A DNA stretch of 64,000 nt from JAJZQZ01 sp963790415 (GTDB taxonomy: Bacteria; Actinomycetota; Thermoleophilia; RBG-16-64-13): assembly GCA_963790415.1 (NCBI GenBank), contig CAWBOK010000001.1, forward strand, positions 868,001-932,000. The letters are read 5' to 3'. A program made the position numbers and the translations under genes. Below, in pieces: positions 11,603 through 20,194 of this stretch. The notes below the pieces were generated by a model. That model was not told where the DNA came from. It searched no databases and was given only the letters and a program-made list of their open reading frames with translations. The number at the start of each line of letters is the position of its first letter. Position 1 is the first letter of the stretch.

Positions 11603-12721
11603 TCACCCTGCCGCGAGCAGACGGGCAGTCTCGCGCACTCGCTGCTCGTAGTTGCGTACGATCTCGCCCTGGAGATCGGCGATGACGCGGCGATGGCTCT
11701 CAAGCACGTACCCGGTGACCGAGCGGCGCGCAGCGGGGAAGAACGCCTGCAGCTCGCCCTCAAGCGACCGGCGGATGCTCTCGGTAGGATTCAGCAGACG
11801 TCCGGCGACGCCACCGAGGGCGAGACCCGCCACCGCCCCCAAGACCGGCCCGGCCAAGCCGACAGCGATCATGTCACCCAGGACCGCGCCCGCGAACCCG
11901 GCCGACACCGTGCCTTTGCGCGCCTCCTTGAGCGCGTGGCTGGACTGAAACTCGGCCCGCTCATCGAGGGTGAAGAGCTGGATCTGCAGGGGAGCGAGGT
12001 CACGCGGCGTGGCCCGCCGTTGTCGCGCCCGCAGCCAGTAGCCGACAGGGACGAGCATCGCGCAGGCAGTTCCCGTCACGAACCCCGCGCTCCAGGAAGG
12101 CCCACCTACGCCGCCTCTCCACGCCTCACCCAGCCACATGCCGGCTACGAGACCCACAGCGAACAGTCCAGCAAGAAGCTGCCAGAATCGACCGCCCCGG
12201 ATCGCCCGCAACCATTGCGCTCGGAAGGCGTCCTCGAAGGCGGACTCGCTGAACTGCGAGAACCAGCCGTCGTATCGGCCGACGATGCTTCGGTACTCCT
12301 GGTTGAACCCGCCGAACAGATTCCCCAAGCCCGCGTGCCACTCTCGCCGGAAATGAGTGCTGAAGTCGCGCAACTCCGCCCTGGAGGCCGTACGGACGTG
12401 CGAGAGCATCGAGGCTTCGAACGAAGCGAAGAACTGATCGGTCGATTCTTCCGCGTGCTCCAGCTGGATCCGGAAGTCTCGAATGATGCTGTCGATGACG
12501 CCACGCAGCTCATCCGGCACGGGGATGTCGGCCTCGGTCACCGGCTCGTGCAGAAAGCCGCACACGATCTCGTACGCGGCTTGGACCCGGATGAACTGAC
12601 GGGGGTCTCCGCCCCGGTCGGGGTGGGTGGCGAGGGCGCGGACGCGGTACGCCGCCTTCAGGTCGGAGGCCGAGACGTCCCGCTCGACGCCCAAGATCGA
12701 GTACGCTTCGCCGAGATTCAT
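11603..12721 (-). CDS. J-domain membrane protein with glycine-zipper region
   Basis: The first 45 residues form a J domain (GEAYSILGVERDVSASDLKA, then HPDRGG with the HPD motif needed to stimulate Hsp70). After a charged helical middle come two hydrophobic segments (FWQLLAGLFAVGLVAGMWL and one ending in GTACAMLVPVGYWL). A Gly/Ala-rich stretch (AVGLAGPVLGAVAGLALGG) follows, like the glycine zippers of small channel-forming proteins. I chose the ATG at 12721 because the J domain begins there; the frame stays open far upstream without similarity. It may recruit DnaK to the membrane. The exact role is unknown. Confidence 0.75.
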   Translation of the reverse strand: MNLGEAYSILGVERDVSASDLKAAYRVRALATHPDRGGDPRQFIRVQAAYEIVCGFLHEPVTEADIPVPDELRGVIDSIIRDFRIQLEHAEESTDQFFASFEASMLSHVRTASRAELRDFSTHFRREWHAGLGNLFGGFNQEYRSIVGRYDGWFSQFSESAFEDAFRAQWLRAIRGGRFWQLLAGLFAVGLVAGMWLGEAWRGGVGGPSWSAGFVTGTACAMLVPVGYWLRARQRRATPRDLAPLQIQLFTLDERAEFQSSHALKEARKGTVSAGFAGAVLGDMIAVGLAGPVLGAVAGLALGGVAGRLLNPTESIRRSLEGELQAFFPAARRSVTGYVLESHRRVIADLQGEIVRNYEQRVRETARLLAAG

Positions 12722-12850
12722 CCCGCTATGGTACGGGCTCGCGGCGGTTCGGACCAGCCAGGGTCGCGCCGCCGAACTCCAAGCGCGCCTGACGGGCGTT
12801 CCATGCGTCGGGATAGCGTCAACCCTCTTACGCTGGTACTCTGAGAGAGC

Positions 12851-13327
12851 ATGCGCGACCCACAGCCCCACAACGACGCCACGAACACGGAAGCACGCGG
12901 CCGGGACCGCCGGCGCTGGCGCTTGAACTTCGTGATGCACGAACGCCGTACCGGCTTCGACAGGCGCCGGCCGAGGACGTGGTCGGCCCGGTTCCAACAA
13001 CGGCTCCTGGTCCGCCTGCGCGACCATGACCGCAACGTGCTCGCCCTTCTCGTGACCGCCAACATACTCAACGTGCTCGACTTCCTCTTCACCCTGCGGG
13101 CCCTGGACCACGGCGCCATGGAGGCCAACCCCTTCATGCGTATGCTGATGTCGTTCGATCCCGCCACGGCCGGGGCCGTAAAAGTAGCCATCATGCTGGG
13201 CGCGTCGCTCCTGGTGTGGCGGTTCCGCCGCTACCGTCTGCCCCTCTTGGCCGGAGTCGCGCTCCCCGTTGTGTTCGGCCTGGTATTCCTCTACCACCTC
13301 TACGGGGTGACCGTCACCGGGATCTGA
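12851..13327 (+). CDS. DUF5658-like small membrane protein
   Basis: The 158-residue protein has an Arg-rich cytoplasmic N-terminus with two DRRRxxR-like patches, then three hydrophobic helices (VLALLVTANILNVLDFLFTL; a stretch centred on VKVAIMLGASLLVW; and VALPVVFGLVFLYHLYGV). The NxLDxxxT and EANPFM elements between helices are characteristic of DUF5658. No enzymatic function is known. It is divergent from the J-domain gene and lies 60 bp before the molybdenum enzyme gene. Confidence 0.7.
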   Translation: MRDPQPHNDATNTEARGRDRRRWRLNFVMHERRTGFDRRRPRTWSARFQQRLLVRLRDHDRNVLALLVTANILNVLDFLFTLRALDHGAMEANPFMRMLMSFDPATAGAVKVAIMLGASLLVWRFRRYRLPLLAGVALPVVFGLVFLYHLYGVTVTGI

Positions 13328-13387
13328 CAGCGGAGTGCGCCCGCTCTCCCCGAGAGCACCTCATGACCACGATAGCCAGGGGACAAG

Positions 13388-15634
13388 ATGACTGACTTCC
13401 GCTACGCCAACGCACCTCGTGAGATGGAGGTCTACGGCTACGACAGGGTCGTGAAGAGCCACTGCCGCATGTGCCACGGCGGCTGCGGCATGCTGGTCTA
13501 CGTCAAAGACGGACGGGTGGAGAAGCTCTCCGGCGACCCCGACTGCCCCATCAGTCACGGCACCGTGTGCAGCAAGGGCCTGGCCTCAGCGCAGCTGGCC
13601 TATCATCCCGACCGGCTCACCCATCCGGTGCGCCGTGTGGGGCCCAAGGCCAGCGGGAAGTGGGAGCGCATCTCCTGGGACGAGGCCCTCGACACCATCG
13701 CCGAGCGGATGCTGGCCTACAAGCAGGAGCACGGGGCCGAGTCGGTGGTGGTCGGGTACGGCACCGGGCGCGAGAACGAGTCGGTGGTGTACCGTTTCGC
13801 GAACTACTTCGGCAGCCCCAACGTGCTCACCGCCGGCCACTTCTGCTACGGCCCCCGCATCGCGACCACGGTGATCACCTGCGGCTCGAACGTGATCGTG
13901 GACTACGACAACAACCCGCGCTGCATCATGGTCTGGGGCAACAACGTCACCATCAGCAACCCAGACTGCTACAAGGGCGAGCCCTTCTCCCAGGCGCTGA
14001 ACGCCGGGGCCAAGCTCATCGTGATCGACCCGCGTCTGACCCGGGTGGCCGCCCGCGCCGACATCTGGCTGCAACTGAGGCCGGGCACCGACACCGCCCT
14101 GGCGCTGGGCATGGCCAACGTGATCGTGCAGGAGGGGCTCTACGACACGGAGTTCGTCGAGGGCTACACGCACGGCTGGGAGGAGTTCAAGGCCCGGGTG
14201 GCCGAGTATCCGCTCGAGCGGGTGGAGGAGATCACCTGGGTGCCCAAGGAGAAGATCGCCGAGGCCGCGCGGCTCTTCGCCACCACCAAACCGGCCGCCA
14301 TGCAGTGGGGCGTGGCCATCGAGCAGCAGGTCACCTGCGCCGACAACAACCGCGCCCTCCTGTGTCTCATGGGGATCACGGGGAACATCGACGTGCCCGG
14401 CGGTCAGGTGCTGTTCCGCCAGCCGCCCATCCGCAACGTCGGCGAGTTCGGCGCCCACAAAGCCCTTCCCCCGGAGCAGGCCGCGAAGCGCCTGGGGGGC
14501 GACGTGTTCCGCCTGGCGGGGAACTTCGGCATCATCAACCCGAAGTTCGTGTGGGACGCCATACTCACCGAGGAGCCATATCCGGTGAAGATGCTGTTCT
14601 TCATCAGCTCGAACCCGCTGATGACCCGGGCCAACGCCCGTGAGGTCTACGAGGCCCTGCAGAAGGTGGAGTTCATGGCGGTGGCCGATTTCTTCCTCAC
14701 CCCCACCGCGGAGCTGGCCGACATCGTGCTGCCGGCGTCCACCTGGCTGGAGATGGACTACCTGGGCGACTTCTGGAAGCGTCACGGCTGGTTCCTGCCG
14801 CGCCGCAAGGTGATCCAGGTGGGCGAGTGCCGCTCCGACCACGACATGCTCAACGACCTGGCCCATCGGGTGGGGCAGGGCGAGCACTGGTGGGACGACT
14901 TCGAACAGGCTCTCGACTGGATCCTCGAACCTTCCGGCTTCACCTTCCAGGACTTCCTCAAGATGGACCACTTCCGAGGAGAGGTGAAGTACGAGAAGTA
15001 CCGGGAACGCGGTTTCTCCACCCCCACCCGGAAGTTCGAGCTTTCGTCGACCAAGCTGGCCGACTGGGGCTACGATCCTCTGCCCCAGTTCCGCGAACCT
15101 CCGGAGAGCCCGGTCAGCCGCCCCGACCTCGAGGCGGACTTCCCCTACATCCTCATCACCGGGGCCCGTCAGCCGGGGTTCTTCCACACCGAGAACCGGC
15201 AACTCCCCTGGACGCGGGAACTCCACCCCGATCCCATCGTGGAGATACACCCGGAGACCGCCGAGAAGGAGGGCATCCGGGACGGCGAATGGGTCGTGAT
15301 AGAGTCCCCGCGGGGAAAGATCAGGCAGCGCGCCAAGTTGAGCGAAGGCCTGCATCCGCGAGTGGTGTCGGCCCAACACGCCTGGTGGTTCCCCGAGAAA
15401 CGCGATCCGGGCCACGGGTGGGACGAGTCTAACGTCAACATCTTGACCGACAACGGCTACGACAACTGCGACCCGGCCATGGGGGCCACGTCCATCCGCA
15501 CGCTCCTGTGCAGCATCCGTCCGGAGGGCCCGCGAGGCGACGCCGGCGACGCCGAGTGGGCCGCGGAGACGTGGGCCGGCGAGGGCACGGGTGCGGCCTC
15601 GCGACTTGCCGCCGACGAGGAGCGGACGCCATGA
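13388..15634 (+). CDS. molybdopterin oxidoreductase, DMSO reductase family catalytic subunit
   Basis: The 748-residue enzyme begins with a [4Fe-4S] site (C26, C29, C33, C61 in HCRMCHGGCGM...VCSKG), followed by the bis-MGD domains. GHFCYGPR places Cys153 as the probable Mo/W ligand. The C-terminal molydopterin-dinucleotide-binding domain starts near FPYILITGARQPGFFH. There is no Tat signal, so it should be cytoplasmic. Its ferredoxin subunit overlaps by ATGA, and a CoA ligase follows. Cytoplasmic two-subunit enzymes of this kind include acetylene hydratase, pyrogallol transhydroxylase and catechol dehydroxylase relatives; the substrate cannot be assigned from sequence. Cys, not Sec, occupies the metal-ligand position. 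Confidence 0.88.
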   Translation: MTDFRYANAPREMEVYGYDRVVKSHCRMCHGGCGMLVYVKDGRVEKLSGDPDCPISHGTVCSKGLASAQLAYHPDRLTHPVRRVGPKASGKWERISWDEALDTIAERMLAYKQEHGAESVVVGYGTGRENESVVYRFANYFGSPNVLTAGHFCYGPRIATTVITCGSNVIVDYDNNPRCIMVWGNNVTISNPDCYKGEPFSQALNAGAKLIVIDPRLTRVAARADIWLQLRPGTDTALALGMANVIVQEGLYDTEFVEGYTHGWEEFKARVAEYPLERVEEITWVPKEKIAEAARLFATTKPAAMQWGVAIEQQVTCADNNRALLCLMGITGNIDVPGGQVLFRQPPIRNVGEFGAHKALPPEQAAKRLGGDVFRLAGNFGIINPKFVWDAILTEEPYPVKMLFFISSNPLMTRANAREVYEALQKVEFMAVADFFLTPTAELADIVLPASTWLEMDYLGDFWKRHGWFLPRRKVIQVGECRSDHDMLNDLAHRVGQGEHWWDDFEQALDWILEPSGFTFQDFLKMDHFRGEVKYEKYRERGFSTPTRKFELSSTKLADWGYDPLPQFREPPESPVSRPDLEADFPYILITGARQPGFFHTENRQLPWTRELHPDPIVEIHPETAEKEGIRDGEWVVIESPRGKIRQRAKLSEGLHPRVVSAQHAWWFPEKRDPGHGWDESNVNILTDNGYDNCDPAMGATSIRTLLCSIRPEGPRGDAGDAEWAAETWAGEGTGAASRLAADEERTP

Positions 15635-16143
15635 CGCGCTACCGGTTGCGCATCGCCGACGAACTCTGCTGGGGCTGCCAGACCTGCGAGGTGGCCTGCA
15701 AGGCCGAGAACGGCGCACCCACCGGCGTCAAGCTCATCCGGGTGACAGAGGACGGGCCCTTCTGGAAGGACGACGAGCTGCGGTTCCTCTTCCGGGTGAA
15801 GCGCTGCCGCCAGTGCGGCAAGCCGAAGTGCGTCGACGCGTGTCCGGTGGCGGCCATCGTCAAGCGCGACGACGGCATCGTGGTGCTCGATGAAGACCGG
15901 TGCGACGGGTGCCGGGCCTGCATAGAGGCCTGCCCCTACGACGCCGTCGCCTTCGACGACGCCCGGGGAGTGGCCACCAAGTGCAATCTATGCCACCATC
16001 GCATCGACCAAGGACTGCTGCCGGCCTGCGCGGACAACGTCTGCTTGGCCCACTGCATCCACCTGGCGGGAGCCGAGGTCGGCCCCGCCCCGCGTGACCG
16101 CGCGCAACGACGACGAACCGATGCCCGGCGCGAGCCAGCGTAG
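15631..16143 (+). CDS. 4Fe-4S ferredoxin subunit (HybA/DmsB type) of the molybdenum enzyme
   Basis: The 170-residue protein carries four cysteine groups as in DmsB-like electron-transfer subunits: CWGCQTCEVAC, CRQCGKPKCVDAC, CDGCRACIEAC and a final C..C set in CNLCHHR with later Cys residues. It should pass electrons between the molybdenum site and a cellular carrier. Its ATG overlaps the stop of the catalytic subunit gene (ATGA), which indicates tight co-translation. There is no signal peptide, matching the cytoplasmic partner. No membrane anchor subunit follows, so the complex is probably soluble. Confidence 0.9.
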   Translation: MTRYRLRIADELCWGCQTCEVACKAENGAPTGVKLIRVTEDGPFWKDDELRFLFRVKRCRQCGKPKCVDACPVAAIVKRDDGIVVLDEDRCDGCRACIEACPYDAVAFDDARGVATKCNLCHHRIDQGLLPACADNVCLAHCIHLAGAEVGPAPRDRAQRRRTDARREPA

Positions 16144-16161
16144 ACCACAAAGGGGACTCCC

Positions 16162-17457
16162 ATGACGGACCACGAGCGCGCGACCCACATGTCTCGCGAC
16201 GAGATGACCGAGCTCCAGACCGAGCGGCTGGTCGGTCAGGTGGCCTACGCGTACGAGCGCGTGCCCTTCTACCGCGAACTCCTCGACGGCGCGGGTGTCT
16301 CACCGGCCGACATCCGCGGTCTGGAAGACCTGCACAAGCTGCCGTTCACCGTGAAACACGACATCCAGGAACGCTTTCCCTATGGTCTCTGTGCCGTCGA
16401 CCCACACGAGATCGCCCGGGTGCACTCCTCGTCGGGCTCCACGGGGATGCCGGTCAACACCTGCTATACCAAACAGGACATGGCCGACTGGGGCGAGTGC
16501 ATGGCCCGCGGCCTGACCATGGCAGGGGCGACTCCCGACGACGTGTGCCAGATCGCCTTCCGCTACACCCTTTTCACGGGCGCCTTCGGCCACCATCTGG
16601 GCGCCGAGACCCTGGGCGCCACCGTCATCCCCACCAGCTCCGGCCAGACCGACCGTCAGATCCTCATGATGCAGGCCTTCGGTACCACCGTGCTCCACTG
16701 CACCCCGTCGTACGCGATCGTGGTGGCCGAGAAGATGGAGGCGATGGGCATCGACGCGCGGGCGCTGCCTCTCCGGCTGGGCGTACACGGCGCGGAACCG
16801 ATGACCGACGGCGTCCGCGACGAGATCCAGGAACGCCTGGGCTACCGCATCGCCCGCGACTACGGGCTCACCGAGTTGGGCGGGTGCGGCGTGTCGATCG
16901 AGTGCGAAGCCCAGGACGGCTATCACATCCACGAGGACCACTTCTATCCCGAGATCATCGACCCTGCCACCGGCGCTCCCCTCCCCGACGGCGAGATCGG
17001 CGAGATGGTGTTCACGACCCTGGCCAAGGAAGGCGCTCCCATCCTGCGGTATCGCACCCGCGACCTCGCGTCGCTCACCCACGACACGTGCTCGTGCGGC
17101 CGCACCCTGGTGCGCCACGGTCTTATCCTTGGGCGCACCGACGACATGCTGATCGTAGGAGGGGTCAACTTCTTCCCCACCCAGGTGGAGTGCGCCCTCA
17201 CCTCGTTCGTCGAAGTGGCTCCGCACTACCTCATCCGGCTGTCCACTCAGGGCCGCCGCGACGCGGCCTGCGTGGACTGCGAACTCGACCCCGAGGTGTG
17301 GGCGGCTACGAGCGACGACGCGAGGATCGAGCTGCGCGTCCGCGTGGAGCACAAGATCAAGGACATCGTCGGCTTCCGGATGACCTGCAACCTGGTGGAG
17401 CCCTTCTCCATCCCCCGCTCCGAGGGCAAGACTAAGCGCGTGCTCGACGAGCGGTAG
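16162..17457 (+). CDS. phenylacetate-CoA ligase (PaaK)-like adenylate-forming enzyme
   Basis: The 431-residue protein has the ANL-fold signatures of PaaK-type ligases: the phosphate loop HSSSGSTGMPV near residue 90, DYGLTELGG near 233 and the hinge region RTDDMLIVGGVNFFP near 325. It should activate a carboxylic acid, probably aromatic, to its CoA thioester via an acyl-adenylate. It begins 18 bp after the ferredoxin gene, so it is likely in the same operon. That placement suggests the molybdenum enzyme acts in anaerobic breakdown of an aromatic or related acid. Substrate identity is inference. Confidence 0.85.
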   Translation: MTDHERATHMSRDEMTELQTERLVGQVAYAYERVPFYRELLDGAGVSPADIRGLEDLHKLPFTVKHDIQERFPYGLCAVDPHEIARVHSSSGSTGMPVNTCYTKQDMADWGECMARGLTMAGATPDDVCQIAFRYTLFTGAFGHHLGAETLGATVIPTSSGQTDRQILMMQAFGTTVLHCTPSYAIVVAEKMEAMGIDARALPLRLGVHGAEPMTDGVRDEIQERLGYRIARDYGLTELGGCGVSIECEAQDGYHIHEDHFYPEIIDPATGAPLPDGEIGEMVFTTLAKEGAPILRYRTRDLASLTHDTCSCGRTLVRHGLILGRTDDMLIVGGVNFFPTQVECALTSFVEVAPHYLIRLSTQGRRDAACVDCELDPEVWAATSDDARIELRVRVEHKIKDIVGFRMTCNLVEPFSIPRSEGKTKRVLDER

Positions 17458-17496
17458 GTGGCTGACCGGAGCCGTCGGCACGGCGGTGGTGGCGGA

Positions 17497-17592
17497 CTAC
17501 AGTCGGTTGCGGAAACGAGCCATCTCGACAAGCCGGGCAGTCAGTTCAGGATCAATGATCCCCGCCTCGCCAAGCCTCTTGAAGCAGGCCGA
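17497..17592 (-). pseudogene. remnant of a HepT/DUF86 gene
   Basis: The frame encodes a stretch ending ELTARLVEMARFRNRL and then a stop. This matches the part of HepT (DUF86) proteins that leads into the RFRNxLVH active motif, but the His and everything after it are missing. It directly abuts the PAP2 remnant in a different frame. HepT pairs with the MNT nucleotidyltransferase in toxin-antitoxin modules; no partner is present. It appears to be a recombination scar. Confidence 0.5.
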
Positions 17593-17954
17593 AAGCATAT
17601 CGCGGCTTGGTCGCTGGGGAACGACGGATCCTGAGTGACGTGCAGGAGAAGTGTGGTCGGGTGCCCCACATACGGCCGTGGACGCTGCCACAGCTGACTG
17701 ATGACCTGGTTAATCCCCAAAGCGAGGAGCGACGAGGCCGCGGCGATGATCGCGGCCTTCTGCCGGAGTGTCCGCTCCTCTCGCGGGGCCGGTTCGAACC
17801 AGAGTGCCACGAACAGTGCCACCAGCACGAAGGGGCCGAACCGCGCGAAGGCCGACATGAGGCCGTCTGCGCAGCACTGGTGCCCCGCAAGACCGTTGAT
17901 CCGCTGGAACAACCACGTGTCGACGTGCGCATCCTCCCCAAGCGTGAGCAGCGA
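17590..17954 (-). pseudogene. truncated PAP2-family phosphatase
   Basis: The frame encodes WLFQRINGLAG, a hydrophobic helix (FGPFVLVALFVALWF), a second helix, then QLWQRPRPYVGH and PSFPSDQA. These match motif 1 and the beginning of motif 2 (PSDHA) of BcrC/PAP2 undecaprenyl-diphosphate phosphatases. The His of motif 2 is Gln, and similarity stops there, so motif 3 is absent. There is also no ATG, GTG or TTG before the first conserved residues. The 3' half has been replaced by HepT-like sequence. It is very likely non-functional. Confidence 0.6.
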
Positions 17955-17955
17955 C

Positions 17956-17961
17956 TATAAT
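17956..17961 (+). promoter_or_regulatory. putative -10 element (TATAAT) for the panE-like operon
   Basis: A consensus TATAAT stands about 87 bp before the panE-like ATG, in the gap left by the PAP2 remnant. No convincing -35 hexamer is seen at the expected distance. Confidence 0.45.
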
Positions 17962-18048
17962 GCATCGGAAGAATGATGTGTTCGGGGGGACCCTGAGGGC
18001 CGGCGAGGACGCCTGAGCAGCGGGCGTGCGGACGGAAGGAGCAAGGCG

Positions 18049-18996
18049 ATGGAGGACCTGACGATCGCGGTGGTGGGGATCGGGGCGACAGGCTCCGTGC
18101 TCGCGGCCGCCTTGCTGGGCGAACAGCCCGACACGATCCTGGTCGAGCCTCGGTCGGACGTCCGCGACGCGCTCGTCCAGGGCGGTCTCGAGGTCTCGGG
18201 CGTGGTCTCCTACCATGTGCCGGTGGGCCGCGTGGTCGCCGGCATCCCCGACCTGCGGGACATGGGCCCGGACGTCGTATTCGTCAACACCAAGACCTCC
18301 AGCCTGTCGCAGGTCCTCGACGGTCTCACAGAAGTGCTCCGGCCCGGCATGAAGATCGTGAGCGCTCAGAACGGCTTGGGCACCGAGGACCTCATCGCCG
18401 CGCGCTTCGGCCCAGAGGCCGCGTTGCGCATGACCCTCAACTACGGAGCCTCGATCCTGGAGCCCGGCCGAGTAGAGACGACCTTCTTTAACCGCCCGAA
18501 CTACCTGGGAGCGGTGGCCGACGAGAGCCGGGAGGCGGGGGAACGCCTGGCGGCGGCGCTCACCGGTGGAGGCCTCGACACCCAGTACGTGGGCGACGTC
18601 AAGCCCTACGTGTGGAAGAAGATGCTGATCAAGTGCACCATGGCGTCGATCTGTGCCGTCACCGACCGGACGATCAAGGACGCCCTCGACTACCCTCCCA
18701 CCCGGGAGATAGCCGACGCCTGCTTCCAGGAGTTCCTGGGCGTCGCCGAGGCCATGGGGTATCCCCTCGGCCAGGAGACTCTGACCCAGGGCCTCGCCTA
18801 CCTGGAGAAGGTCGGCGGGCACAAAGACTCCATGTGTTACGACATCGAGAAGAAGCTGCCCACGGAGATCGATTTCCTGGGCGGCAAAGTGGTGGAATAC
18901 GCTCGCGAAAAGGGTGTTCCCGCCCCGTTCTACACGGTCATGACCGACCTGGTGAGGGCCCTGGAGGACAGCTACCTGCGGAACGTGACCAGATGA
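18049..18996 (+). CDS. ketopantoate reductase-family (PanE/ApbA-like) oxidoreductase
   Basis: The 315-residue protein starts with a Rossmann motif (VVGIGATGSVLAAALL) and contains the family's VNTKTSSL (the TK pair that binds cofactor) and AQNGLG segments. The C-terminal helical domain has the conserved KPYVWKKMLIKC. Family members reduce 2-dehydropantoate with NADPH in CoA synthesis. The coupling to a methyltransferase-family gene by an ATGA overlap makes another alpha-keto or related substrate equally possible. The ATG at 18049 is preceded by ggaaggagcaaggcg. I am sure of the family but not of the substrate. Confidence 0.82.
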   Translation: MEDLTIAVVGIGATGSVLAAALLGEQPDTILVEPRSDVRDALVQGGLEVSGVVSYHVPVGRVVAGIPDLRDMGPDVVFVNTKTSSLSQVLDGLTEVLRPGMKIVSAQNGLGTEDLIAARFGPEAALRMTLNYGASILEPGRVETTFFNRPNYLGAVADESREAGERLAAALTGGGLDTQYVGDVKPYVWKKMLIKCTMASICAVTDRTIKDALDYPPTREIADACFQEFLGVAEAMGYPLGQETLTQGLAYLEKVGGHKDSMCYDIEKKLPTEIDFLGGKVVEYAREKGVPAPFYTVMTDLVRALEDSYLRNVTR

Positions 18997-20135
18997 CCCC
19001 CCCGACCGGCCCAGCCCTGTTCGAGGAACGCCTCTCCCGGCTCAACAAGGCCATCCGGCTGGAACCAGTGGACCGCGCACCGGTGGTCTTCATGGCCCTG
19101 GCCTTCGCCCCCCTCTACACGGGGATGCCGCTCTCCCGGTACGTGAAGGACGGTGACGCCGCCCTCGACGCCAACCTGGAGGCGGCCGACCGGCTGGGCG
19201 ACTTCGACGGCTTCAACGCCTTCCCCGGCTGGATCGTGCCCTACGACCTCACCGCCAGCTGGCTCTCCCGAATCGCCCTCCCCGGCGACGAACTGCCCGA
19301 GAACACCCTGTGGCAGGTGCGCGAAGCCGAGGTCATGACCCTCGACGACTACGACGTCATCCTGGAGCACGGCTGGCCCGCCTTCGTGGAGGGCTTCCTG
19401 CCCAAAGTGATCGATATGGAGGCGTTCGCCCGATACGACGACTGGTACGCGAACGGCCTCGCCCCGGCGGCCGAGCGTGCTCGGCAGCGGGGCTACCCAA
19501 GCGTGGCCATGGGAGGCACCACCATCCCCTTCGAGCCTCTGTGCGGTGGCCGGTCGATGCCGGAGTTCTACGCCGATCTCTACCGCCGACCGGAGAAGGT
19601 CAAGGCGGTGATGGACGTGATCCTGCCGCACATGATCGAACTGGGTCTCTCGTCGGCGATGCCCGACTACGCGCCCGGTCTCTGGGTAGGTGGCTGGCGG
19701 TCGGCTAGCGCCCTGATATCGCCCAAGATCTGGAACGAGATGGTCTTCCCCTACTACGTGCAGATAGTGGAAGCCATGCACGAGAAGGGCCTGATCTCGG
19801 TGCTGCATCTGGACCACGACTGGACCCGCGACCTCGCCCGCCTCCTGGAACTGCCCGCCAAAGCATGCGTACTCAACCCCGACGGCATGGTCGACGTGCG
19901 CAAGGCCCGGGAGATCCTTGGCGACCACATGGCCATCATGGGCGACGTGCCCGCCACCCTCTTTGCCGCCGGCACTCCCGACGACATCTACACCTACGTG
20001 CGCGACCTGGTGCGCGACATCGGTTCCACGGGGCTGATCCTCTGCCCCGGCTGCGACGCGCCCATCAACACGAAACCCGAGAACATGGAGGCCTTCGTAG
20101 CCGCCGCACACGAGTTCGGAGTAGCACGCGCATGA
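18993..20135 (+). CDS. uroporphyrinogen decarboxylase-family protein (MtaA/CmuA-like methyltransferase homologue)
   Basis: The 380-residue TIM-barrel protein resembles the URO-D superfamily branch that includes methylcobamide:CoM methyltransferases and related demethylases, not heme-pathway HemE. The first zinc-site position reads HLDHDW instead of the usual HxC, while a later Cys pair is present in CPGCDAP. It may therefore bind metal differently or have another role. It starts at ATG 18993, overlapping the panE-like stop. Anaerobes carry many such proteins for methoxylated or methylated substrates. No corrinoid protein gene is in the window, so function remains open. Confidence 0.75.
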   Translation: MTPPTGPALFEERLSRLNKAIRLEPVDRAPVVFMALAFAPLYTGMPLSRYVKDGDAALDANLEAADRLGDFDGFNAFPGWIVPYDLTASWLSRIALPGDELPENTLWQVREAEVMTLDDYDVILEHGWPAFVEGFLPKVIDMEAFARYDDWYANGLAPAAERARQRGYPSVAMGGTTIPFEPLCGGRSMPEFYADLYRRPEKVKAVMDVILPHMIELGLSSAMPDYAPGLWVGGWRSASALISPKIWNEMVFPYYVQIVEAMHEKGLISVLHLDHDWTRDLARLLELPAKACVLNPDGMVDVRKAREILGDHMAIMGDVPATLFAAGTPDDIYTYVRDLVRDIGSTGLILCPGCDAPINTKPENMEAFVAAAHEFGVARA

Positions 20136-20194
20136 TGTAGGGATGCCGGGCGGGGCACGATAGGAGTCTGACTACCGATAACCAGGGGGCTGTG

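Noticed and set aside
13838..13858. Selenocysteine at the metal-ligand site of the molybdenum enzyme
   Set aside because: The codon at 13844-13846 is TGC (Cys153); there is no UGA in the gene before its stop.
13586..15718. Minus-strand open frame of 710 codons
   Set aside because: It is antisense to the molybdenum enzyme with no recognisable motif.
16300..17481. Minus-strand open frame of 393 codons
   Set aside because: It is antisense to the PaaK-like ligase, which has clear motifs in the sense strand.
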